NCBI RefSeq assembly: GCF_032118995.1
Contig: NC_092653.1
Span: 21,533,202-21,597,201, forward strand
From: Asterias amurensis
Lineage: Eukaryota; Echinodermata; Asteroidea; Forcipulatida; Asteriidae
Direction of reading: 5' to 3'
DNA: 64,000 nucleotides
In this document: piece by piece, positions 35,754-47,400 of the stretch
Layout: every line of letters starts with the position of its first letter
Numbering within the stretch: position 1 is the stretch's first letter
Translations under genes and position numbers: made by a program
The notes under the pieces: generated by a model
What the model was told of the DNA's origin: nothing
The model's database searches: none
What the model saw: the letters and a program-made list of their open reading frames with translations, nothing else

Positions 35754-36127
35754 TTAAAGGCAGTGGACACTATTGGTAATTGTCAAAATAATAATTGGCA
35801 TAAAACCTCACTTGGTAACAAGTAATGGGGAGAGGTTGATAGTATAAAACATTGTGAGAAACGACTCCCTCTGAAGTAACAAAGTTTTCGAGAAAGAAGT
35901 AATTTTCCACGAATTTGACTTTGAGACCTCTGATTTAGGTCTCAAAATCATCCATCTAAAAGCACACAATTTCGTGTGACAAGGGTGTTTTTTGTATGTC
36001 ATTATCTCGCAAATTCGACGACCAATTGAGCTCAAATTTTCACAGGTTTGCTTTTTTATGCATGTTGAGATACACCAAGTGAGAAGACTGGTCTACGACA
36101 ATTACCAATAGTGTCCAGTGTCTTTAA
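35754..36127 (+). mobile_element. Family-A MITE
   Basis: TTAAAGGCAGTGGACACTAT to ATAGTGTCCAGTGTCTTTAA. Confidence 0.9.
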
Positions 36128-36668
36128 ACAACTTTGTAGCTTAATCAGGATTGAAATTGTAGATCTTGGTCAGTGGGGTAATTTATCTTCCTCTTTTTCG
36201 TTTGTTAATATTTATGTACCAAAATAAAAACTTAGTTTTGATTTTTAGTTTTTGATTTTGATTTTTATTTTTAGTTTCTTTTGACCCATTTCGAGAAATT
36301 AAAACAAAACATTGACTATTCGGTATGGCCCCTTACTTTTTCACAATGTGTAACACTTTAACACCACATGTATTTCTACATGAAAAATAAATCATTTTGA
36401 CACTGCTTTGTATCAACCCCAAAAATGAGAATTTAACTCAAAAACATGAAATATGTAAATTCTTGGCTTGTATGATCTTTGTCGTTTGGATAAATGTTTT
36501 TTTTTCTTCTTTTTCTTTTAAGCAATATATGTAATTAAATAATATATCTTTAAGGTACAATATATTTACAATATAATATGGTTGCCGATACTGACTGCTG
36601 TTTACAATGGCTGTTTTAAACCATGAGCTGTTTTTTTTCCTTCAAGAATTTATACTTCTCTCTGACCC

Positions 36669-37002
36669 TTAAAGGCATTGGACACTTTTGGTAATCACTT
36701 AAAATATTAGCATTAAACTTACTTGGTAACAAGCAACAGAGAGCAGTTGATAGCATAAAACATTGTGAGAAACGGCTCCCTGTGAAGTAACGTAGTTTTT
36801 GAGAAAGGTAATTTCTCACTCAAATATTTGAATCTGAAAAACACTTCAGGCACAAATGTGCAACAAAGGTGTTTTTCTTTCATTTCTTTCTTGCAACTTT
36901 GATGACCAATTGAGCTCAGGTTTGTTATTTTATGCATATGTTGAGATACACCATATGAGAAAATGGTCTTTGACAATTACCAAACGTGTCCATTGCCTTT
37001 AA
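36669..37002 (+). mobile_element. Family-A MITE variant
   Basis: TTAAAGGCATTGGACACTTT to AACGTGTCCATTGCCTTTAA. Followed by a degenerate related fragment (about 37010-37140). Confidence 0.85.
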
Positions 37003-37607
37003 AGGTATTAAGGGTCCTAGATGGGTAACTACTCCAAAACTTAATGACCATAAGAACCTACTTGGTAAGCAGCTCTGCAGCTGTTGATAATATAAACTAT
37101 TTTGAGAAAGGGATTCCAATCAATTGGATAGTTTTTCACACCAAAACCTTTGAATCCAAGAAACGATTCATGCATGTTCAGAATGGCTTCAGTTTTAAGG
37201 TTGATGAATGACAGGTGTGCCTTTATTCTGGTAGGAGAGCAAAGTTTGTGATTCTGTTGTCCCTGCTGATGGTGACATCTTCTGTGAACACTGCTCTAAC
37301 TGTTTCTGTTTGACTTCTTCAGAAAACAGGCCTCGAAATGCGTGTTAGCTCACGCACCCACAGCAATTGCTGTGGTGCCCTCTGCTTTTGCTGTGGTGCC
37401 CTTTACAAAGTTCCAATACGTTCCGTCTCATAGAGTGTCTGTTACCAGAGGAAATTTGCCGTGCCCCTTCAAGAGCAAATTTCAAGGCCTGTGCTTTCTT
37501 CAGTCAGTGTCGGTAGATACACATTTCTTGCTCACAACAATTTTTCTCATCTGATTGTACTCGAGTGTGTTCACTCGACACAGGTGACAAAGCCTGCCAT
37601 TTTACCT

Positions 37608-37850
37608 CACGACCCCAATGCCAGCAGAGTAGGGCTGATTGCATTAACAGTCTGGTTCTCGTCTCATTAAGTTCACATACTGGCTTGATAAGGGTCTAGT
37701 AGCTAGACCTTCTGATGAATATTCATATTTTATCTCACAACCCCAATGCCTACAGAGTAGGGCTGGTTGCATTAACAGTCTGGCCCCTGTCTCATTAAGT
37801 TCACATACTGACTTGATGAAGGTCTAGACCGTCTGATGAATATTCATGAT
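37608..37850 (+). repeat. Two-copy ~128-bp tandem duplication
   Basis: ACCCCAATGCCAGCAGAGTA and ACCCCAATGCCTACAGAGTA start the two copies, each continuing through GCATTAACAGTCTGG, TCATTAAGTTCACATACTG and CTGATGAATATTCAT. Confidence 0.85.
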
Positions 37851-38169
37851 GTGGTCCTCACTGCTAAGCTTATTTCATTAATTTAAGATCTTCATTTACT
37901 GAAAGTCATAAGTGAGTTAAACATCGATCCATATTTGAAGCAAACAGTATATAGAGGTTTACATCTTTGATAAAGAACATTTTCTACTCGCTAGTCTGAG
38001 CAGCTTTAACGTTTTAAATCAGTTCTTAAATAAAGTGACCGATTCCAATCCATAAGTGACAAACTCAAAGCTGCACTTGGGCAGATCAGGTTCCATTTGT
38101 CTACTACATTTTGTTACAGGCTTCAATCAAACTCAGGTTTATTGTTTTCAAAACCGCTTAGATTGAGTT

Positions 38170-38495
38170 TCAGATGTAGCTGGTTCGAATCCTCGCTCGA
38201 TACACTTCGCCCATCTCTGTATTGTAACAACTGAGCTGTTCCACAATCCACGGAACGCTCTAGTGGCATTTAAAAAGTGTCTTATGTTTGATGAGGGGAT
38301 GAGATACAATGCACGATGTCAACACTGTTTAGCTTAAATATGTATCAGGTTCGAGTCCCTACATGGCGGAACAAACACAAATAGCAGTATTTGGAGGAAT
38401 TATCAATCTCACTGTTTTAGTCAACACTATGGTAGCGCACTTCGCAGTGTCCTGTTCACATCCAGAATAAAACACACCGGGTTCGAATCCAGTCA
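38170..38495 (+). repeat. Three B-box-bearing tRNA-like segments at the APPBP2 3' end
   Basis: GGTTCGAATCC at about 38182 and 38478, and GGTTCGAGTCC at about 38348. The last one runs into the reverse complement of the APPBP2 stop codon, so the end of the CDS abuts or includes this repeat. Confidence 0.45.
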
Positions 38496-41400
38496 GTCCT
38501 GCTGGAAGAACTTCTGGATGACTTCCTCTGTCGTCATGTCACTCCTGTAGTTAGCGAGGTAGTCCACGATGTTGACTGGACTCGACGAGCCCTCTCGAAG
38601 GAAGTTCCATCGGTTGAGTATTTCATTGTAATGGTTCATCTTATCAAAGTTGTTGGTGTTGATGTACAGACGGATTAGACCTCGATAGTCGTACTCTAAG
38701 CCACTATAGCCGGGTCCAAAGAGCTTCTTTCCTGTAGGTTGTAAAAACATCTAATCAGTTTCCAAGCCCAAAATATGTTGCGCTGCTTAGCGGCCGATTT
38801 TTTTTTGCTTAGTGTGCGATTTCATAGCGCTGCTAACCATAAGCACATGAAAAGGCATGCTAACCTTCCGGTGCTTACTGCACACAAATAAATGACGTCA
38901 CAATGCAAATCCACGGTAAACACGCAATATGGCCGCCCAATTTTTTTGCTAACCTGTGAAATAAGCCAAGGCTTAAGCAAATATTTCTGCTACAGTAAGC
39001 ACGCAAATTTGCTTAGCGTTAAGCAGCGCTATGAATATGGGCCCAGTTGTGTAGACGGAAAGACTAGTGGTATAACTAGGGCCTACATCATTCATTTTAT
39101 CCTAGCATGCATTGCTCGCTCTTAAACCCTGGAATTGGTTCATTAAAGTTTGCCAGAATCTGACACACCTTGTATTCTTTTGTGGTCATCATCGACCTCT
39201 GAGTCTGATACAATCATCGATCTAGGACATTGTAGGAGGGGGCTAATGTAGTGACTTTTTGGCTATATATATTAGTCATGCAACAGCCGTTTATTTTGGT
39301 ACAGAAAATATGTACAATGTATATAATGGCTACATGCAACAGCAGTTGACTTTTTCCATGTTCAGTTTTTTGCATGGGCGACGCCATCTTGTTTTATGAT
39401 GTCAACGGATGAACATGCATCACTTTTGCTCCACCTTCGGTTTTATAACCAGTTAAGTTATATATTTAAGGGTATTCAGGAAAACCCTATTTGACTACCA
39501 CTAACACTGTATACTACATATCTTCGCTCCGAGTATTTTGCTGACGGATTCCATCACCTTTATCTGTGGAAACGGAACAATTCCTAGTTGCAATTCGTGC
39601 GGTTTGATTCTTAATCTTTGGAGTTTGTGCCCTAAATTTGTACACAAGTAGGCTCTACCACGTTTTGACCATCGCCATGACTGACTCCTGGAAGAGTGGA
39701 TGGTCATCTTATCAGTACTTTTGAGTAAGTAAATTGACAGTTTTTTATTTACTTCAGACCTGTGGCCAGTCCACCCAAGGTTGTTTTATAGTTTCCTGTG
39801 CCCTTACTGTTTTTCTTGCTTTGTATTTACTTTTGTACCTGTACTTATATTTATCTATTTGATATACTGTCTGCTTGTATTTGTAATTGTTTAATGGCCA
39901 AATAAAGAATAAGAATAAGAATAGTAACCCACAAAAGAGGCATAAGTCAAAGAGCAACTGGTCCCCTTTCATTCGCCTTGGATCTTGTGATATGTCTACC
40001 TGTATGAAGTTTACATGGTTTAGGGTGACCGTGTAAAAACATAAATTGTTTTGGGAGCCAAATAGGGTTGCTGTGTAGTACATGCCTACCACAGTTCCAA
40101 AGGTTACTGACAAAAAGGTATCGATCGGCGCGCTGCCAATGGTAGCGAAGCTGAACTAGGGCAGTCAGGCTGGCTCAGTGAATTCTATCCCTGCCTTTCA
40201 CCTCTGTGGACCCTGCTTCGATTCTCGGACCGCAGCCTTCTGGTGGGTTTGGTTTTCAGTCCCTACTCGGATGCATGGATTTTCCCTCTTTGGGGTTTTC
40301 CCCGTTTTGGGGTTTTCCTCCCATGTCTAAAACTGAAACTTCTTTATTTCATAAGTGCTAGTTCGCACAAAGTATGCTCAGCAAAGAAAAATCTTACTTA
40401 GCTGAAACAGGTTACCAGTCAAAATATAATGTAAGTCTTGGTGACTGGTTCCCCACTAATTATTGCTAAGCGCAGTTTTCTGCTTAACAGCTTTATGATT
40501 TGGGCCGTTGTGCTGATATGGAGTACAATACTTACCTATATCTATTGATCTCAAATACAGTGCCTCTGCTTCATCGTAAAGCTTCATGTCGTAGTTATAG
40601 AGCGAGGCAAGATGGCCGACTGAAAGCGCAACCTCGTAATCTTCCTCTCCTAGCAGCCTCTCCTTAATCGTGATTGCTTTCTTATGCATCTCTTCAGCCT
40701 CCTGTAAATGGATGGCAAGGAACTCAATTGAGTTACAACAGTTAAGGCATGGATTGGTGGTCTAGTATATTGAACTCAAATCTAGCAGTGTAAAGAGTGG
40801 GTTCGCGTTCGGTCATGACACTTGTGTCCTGAGATCCCAGTTATGACACTTTTGGAGACTTTTCTGTCTTCCTTTGATGACTGTTTAACTTCTTTCAAGA
40901 AAATTTGAAGACTTAAGTGTGTTGTGACTGCACATAAAAGAATTCAGTGCACTTTAAGGGAAGGTGTTTGCTCGGGTTTTCCTGGTTTGATTGGCTGCAT
41001 ATTGCACGACAGCACCTTGTAAACAATTACATGGTGCTATGTTAAGGAATTGGTCTCATAGTTCAACAAGTAAAATACTGACAGCGCATAGGGACCTTCC
41101 ACTGATATATACAAGACTGGTATGTTATTACATGTACCATTATTGTTAAAGTTTTGAATAAATCCTAAATTCAGAAAAACTTCTGAGAACCACAAGCCTG
41201 ATTTGACAACTACTCTCACCTTGTATCTCTGCATTGACTGATAGAGTCGTCCAAGGTTTCCGTAGTGTTTTGCCGTCTGGACATTGAATTCACCAAAGGC
41301 TGCTTTGGCCAGGTTGAGGGATGATAGGTGTAGATCATGAGCCTCTTGGAGAAGCTTAGCCTCAGTGTCTTTATCATGGGAGTCAATGGCAATCTCTTCA

Positions 41401-44400
41401 AGAATCAGAGCTGTACATGGATGCGACAGTGAAACATTCAATTACAAAATACTAATGGGATGTTGTGTGTCCTGGCCGAGCGGACAAGTGCACTGATTGC
41501 AAGCTCTGGTGTTTCTAATCAGCAGAATATGGGTTTGAGTCCTAGTCTTGACACCTGTGCCCTTAAAGCCATTGGATACTTTCGGTAAACAGTATTGTCC
41601 AAAGGCCCACACTTCGTGCATCACAACTTATATATAAAATAACAAACCTGTGAAAATTTAGGCTCAATCGGTCATCGGAGTCGGGAGAAAATAACGGGAA
41701 AACCCTACCTTGTTTTTGCTTGTTCGCCGTGTCATGATGTGTTTACTATAAATCCGTAATTCTCGTAGTCGAGTATTGATAATTGTTTTAATGTTTTCTC
41801 AAAAAGTAAAGCATTTCATGAAATAATATTTCAAGAGAAGTCTTTTCCCATTACCTTCTGTAAACCCTGTAAGTTATTTGTAAATCTGTGAACTTTTTTC
41901 TGTTCTGAAAGTGTATAATGGCTTTAAGCTGTTGTAGGTCTCATGTGTTGTGAAATGCACAAAAAAGAACCCAGTTACAAGAAGGGGTTTGCCCCTGNNN
42001 NNNNNNNNNNNNNNNNNNNNNNNNNNNNNNNNNNNNNNNNNNNNNNNNNNNNNNNNNNNNNNNNNNNNNNNNNNNNNNNNNNNNNNNNNNNNNNNNNNNN
42101 NNNNNNNNNNNNNNNNNNNNNNNNNNNNNNNNNNNNNNNNNNNNNNNNNNNNNNNNNNNNNNNNNNNNNNNNNNNNNNNNNNNNNNNNNNNNNNNNNNNN
42201 NNNNNNNNNNNNNNNNNNNNNNNNNNNNNNNNNNNNNNNNNNNNNNNNNNNNNNNNNNNNNNNNNNNNNNNNNNNNNNNNNNNNNNNNNNNNNNNNNNNN
42301 NNNNNNNNNNNNNNNNNNNNNNNNNNNNNNNNNNNNNNNNNNNNNNNNNNNNNNNNNNNNNNNNNNNNNNNNNNNNNNNNNNNNNNNNNNNNNNNNNNNN
42401 NNNNNNNNNNNNNNNNNNNNNNNNNNNNNNNNNNNNNNNNNNNNNNNNNNNNNNNNNNNNNNNNNNNNNNNNNNNNNNNNNNNNNNNNNNNNNNNNNTCT
42501 TTGTGGACAATGAGCATCAGCTTGAAGATGATTCGTTGAGAGATAGGCAGCCAGTGTAGTTGTTTCAGAATGGGGGTGATAGAACAGGATTTTCTAGACA
42601 GTGTCACAATGCGGGCAGCAGTATTTTGGAGCCGTTGAAGTCGGGAAATCTGGTTGTTAGGAAGACTGTAGAGAAGAGCATTGCCGTTGTCAAGACGAGA
42701 AGTAACAAATGCGTGAATGACCTTTTCAGTGGCACTTTTGTCCAAGTACTTGCGAATCTTACCTATATTCCTGATGTGATATGATGATAAACGAACAATG
42801 TTGTTGATGTGTGGCTGAAGTGTCATCGATGAATCAAAAATAACCCCTAAGTTCCGAGCTTTCAGCGAGGGAGCTATCCGAGCATCACCGATGGAGATGT
42901 ATGGCACTGAAACCTTAGTTAACTGTTGACGTGACCCAAATAGAAGGAACTCTGTCTTATCATCATTTAACTTCAGGAAGTTTTGTTGTGTCCAACGTCG
43001 AATCTCTTGGATGCATTTCTCAAGTCTTGCAATAGATGCATTGGCGTTTTCTTGAGAAGATTTAAACGTGATGTATAGCTGAGTGTCGTCTGCGTACACA
43101 TGGTAATTCAGATTAAATTTCAGGATGATGTCACGAATCGGTAAAGTGTATAGCGTAAACCACTGCGGGCCGAGTACCGACCCCTGTGGCACAGAGTAGT
43201 TCAAAACAACAGGGCCGGATATCGCGGTGCCAATACATACATGCTGAGTTCTATTGTAGAGATACGATTTGCACCATGCTAGGGCTGTGTCCTCTATGCC
43301 AAGGTGATTCTGGAGCCGAGAGAGAAGGATGTTGTGATCGACAGTGTCAAAAGCAGCACTCAAGTCTAGCAGGACTAGTGCTGTTAGGTTACCATTGTCC
43401 ATTGCAGAGAGAATATCGTTGCTCACACGGACTAGTGCAGCCTCGGTCCCATGGAAAGGCTTGTATGCTGACTGGAACACGTCGGACAGGTTGAAAGTAT
43501 GAATGTGATCAGAAATACGTGATGAAACTACTCGTTCGATGACTTTTCCAAGATATTTTAAGTTTGCAACCGGTCTGTAGTTTTTGAATATCTCCTTGTC
43601 CAGGTTTGGCCCTGGGTTCCTGGCTGTGGCTGCTGAATGCGCCACAGCACTTTGTAAACCCTTATCAGGTGCTACATAAATGGGTCCCATAATTTAAGAA
43701 AAACCTTCAACACCTGTCTCATACATGTAAAAGAACTTATGAGGCATCCTTGGTTTCATTAACAGACATTTATAATACTAACTTGGCAAGTTTTACTGAC
43801 CTTTGACCCTTCTCGATGATGCTAACAATAGATGATTTTCTGGTAGAATCTGTGTAATGATGGAGATAGCTTTCTCTGCATGCTCTCTGTAATGTAAACA
43901 TTTGTCACAAAAGGAATCAGAATTGTCACTTGATATGTTTTTAAATTGTCAATTTCACACTAAAACTACAGTATTGTGCTGCAAGTTTAGCCCCCACAAA
44001 TTTCCAGTGCCACCCCATGACAAAAACTGCAATGGAGCTCACACAAAAAAAAGCAGAGGGAAAAAAATAAGTATATTTTTGTGTATGAACAAAATTTAGT
44101 GATTGATCGCAATCACAATCCCTACCGCTGCCACAAAATGAGGAAGATGGCCCTTCCAAAATAAAAGCATGACCCCCCATCCCACACAGACAAACTCATT
44201 CCCCCTACCCGCCCCCCCCCAACAAAGAGCAATGCCCACCCCCCCCCCCACAAAGAGCAATGCCCACCCCCCCACCACCGAAAAAGTCCTTGCTATGCCA
44301 CTGTGTGATAGCGCGTTGCGTTTGCACAGCCTTCTAGTAAAGAATAAGACATATTATGTGTCGCGCTCTAAACCAATCGAGGGCAGAATATTTATAAGGG

Positions 44401-47400
44401 GTGTTATAACTATTAATAGTTACCCACCTTGCATCATCAAACTTTCCAGAGCTGTACTGGTGGACATAGGAGGCGTATGCGAGATCCTCATGAGCGATCG
44501 CAACATGGAGATTACGCCCTCCAAACGCTGATAACCTGATGTCTAATGCTTGCTGTAAACATGGTAAAGTAACAAACCATTACCAAGTCAGACATTGGAG
44601 GAAATAACTAACATGTGAACATCTCATTTCAAAAGGTGGTATATTTTTAAAATATCGCTGGAAATCCGGAGCAGTTATGTCCACGCAGGAAGCCGTAATT
44701 GGAATACACAATCTGAGATTTAAATTTTGTGGCCTAAAAACTGATATTTTTATACATAACTTCATTACTTGGAAGTGAAATGTTTCTCAAAATGCTGTAT
44801 ACTATCGAAAGCTGCTGTAGGCTTCCAACCAAGAGTTTTTATTGCCATTCATTTTAAGAGTGACTATCAAAGGTGTGCCTTCTGTTTAAAATACATAACA
44901 TTGTTTCTCCATGCTAAATCTCCTACTTTGAAGTGTCATACTCCGGCCCCTAAACTCGTACCTGGTACACGACTGTTGACTGCGAGATGGAATCAATGTT
45001 CAAGAGATAAAAGCCAAAGTCCAGTAGAATATCGGAATATTTGGGATGTCTCGTGCAAAGTTCTCCCTTAAAATGAAGAAGAGTACACAATTTTACGTGA
45101 AAATTATACAATCTGTTGTAAACTTACCTTCAATACCAATCATAAAGATTACTTGTATGTGTGTACATGTGAAAGTTTTTCTTTGAAAGGTTAAAAAGAC
45201 TTTAGCTAGTTTTGGGGAATTTTGAGGTAACACCAAAGCAGTATCTTATAAGTTGGTTTTTAATCCTTCCATTTGTCACATAGTACACATCTGCCTAAGG
45301 AAACAAAACTACATCTTTGCTTTCTTCTGTCATGATTTCATTTTGACATACATGTAACCCTCAGAGAATATTGTCATGGTTGGGAATTAGAAAAAGAGTA
45401 CCGTAGGTGGCTCAAAATGGTTTAAATCCATCTGTAGTTTGAGTCCAGCAATCAATCAATCATAAACAATTTATAAAGCGCCTAAATCAAAGGTTTGCTT
45501 AAAGGCGCTGAGGGACAGATGAGATAAATAAGTCATTGATGGTAGGCCTCCTGAAACAAGTGGGCTTTCAGAAGTGCCTTGAATGTGTTGAATGATGTTG
45601 TGTCCCTGATGTGATTGGGAAGTTTATTCCAGAGTCCATATACCGAGAAGGCTCTATCGGCAAAAGTGATGTGACTTGTTCTTGGTACTACAAAGTATGG
45701 TGAACAGGAGCTGTTTGATTGAAGGACTTTCCGTTCAACACCAACTTGCAGCATGTCCATGATGTACCTTGTCATCAGGGGCTTTTTTATGAAAGACCTC
45801 GAACAGGCTCCTGATGGTTACTATTTGGTCTTCTCAGTACAGCCGAGGAGAACGTACACCTTAAATATAATCACAATTAATTTCACTCTCATTGAGACCC
45901 CTTTACACTCACCTTACAAGAAAAATAGCATGTTTAATAAGGAGCTCTGCTTTCTTGAACTCCCGTTTGACGACACAAACTTTGGCCGCCTGTCGCAGAA
46001 TGTGAACTGAACACCGGACTGGCACACTGCTGTTGACATTTTTGAGAGCCAGGACGCAGTGCTTGTAAGCCTGGTTGGAAGGAAGGAAGTACTGTTAGTA
46101 CGGGGTACTAGACCTGTCCTGTATTGTGGTGCAGCCATCTTTTGTCATTGAAGTCAATGTAACCGTAGTGAGGTTTGAAGGAAGAATAGTCTGACGTTGT
46201 ACTGAGTTGTGGGCTTCAGCATGCATTGTAGCCGGGTTTCTGTACGTGTTTATTGACAAATATTTACCATGCTCAAAGAAAAAGGTCACGACAATATTGT
46301 ACGTGTGGTTGATATAGGGAGGGTCCTTAAACACAATTGGGATGTTAACAGTGAAAAAAAACCAATAAACTATAGAAATCCAAGAAGGCCGCCAAGATGG
46401 CCACCAAAATTAGAAAAATCGGGAATGTCATATATCAGCCAAATAACAGAATAAAAACACAATTTAAAATGTTTTTTTGTAAGTTTTCTACCACCCCACT
46501 TTCATTTCTGATATCAAATGTTTGCTATCATGCTTCAAATCCAAGATGGCGGCCAATGGCGAATAGAATAGTTCCAGTGCTTGTAACAATGCTGGCCATC
46601 GATCAATGGTTCGTGTATATACATGTATGTCTATTCGGTTTGCGGTAACACCATGAGTATATCTACTGTGTGGATTCTTTTCAACATCTTCCAACAATAT
46701 GCATTTTATAATAAACGGTTATAAACACTTTTTATAGACTAACTCGTCCGATCCAAGGCAACATGTTCGTATAAGAAACATCCGTACCTGATCATACTGG
46801 CTTTTAGCAAACAGCAGAGCGCACATCTCTCCATGTAGGGCAGCAACGTTGACTTGCTTCTCATCTTTAAGACTCTGAATGATACACTTGGCTTTAATGA
46901 AAGATTCCTCAGCATGGGCGTATCTACACTTGGCATTCCGTACATGGATTAACCTGGAAAAAAAAATAGAATCAAAATAATAATAAAATCAAGTATATTT
47001 TGGTGTGCGGTAACACCACTGTATATCTACTTGCTGGGTAGATTGTGTTCTTTTCAGAAATTGTCTTGCTATGGTTTATTATTTGATATATATATATATA
47101 TTATATTATTATTTGATATCTGATATAAAAAGTCGCATCCCCTTAAGGTGATCCCGTCTTTCGCTTCCCAGGTTGTATCGTTACCCGGGTGTGATCCCTG
47201 GCTACACGGCAGTTTGCGGTTTAATGGCTTCTGACAGGCACCCTCGAACAAAGATATTGACAAAATTGGGAGACCACCAGCATAGGGCTAGATAGCTCAG
47301 TTGGTAGAGCGCCGGCAAGTTAAACCGGAGGTCGTTGGTTCAAATCCCGCTCTAGTCAATTTTTCTTTGTTCAATCCTAAATCATTTAAAAATGTACCCA

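Larger units (their letters stand above)
41462..43690 (+). repeat. SINE-1 copy split by a MITE and a LINE
   Basis: Three pieces line up with other copies of the family: a tRNA-like head at 41462-41562 (GTCCTGGCCGAGCGG, GGTTTGAGTCC), a body piece at 41928-41997 (ACAAGAAGGGGTTTGCCCC) and a tail at 43612-43690 (TGGCTGTGGCTGC, GTAGCACC region). A family-B MITE (41563-41927) and the LINE lie between them. Confidence 0.65.

Noticed and set aside
41943..42539. Open frames spanning the N block
   Set aside because: They are open only because N codons are unreadable.
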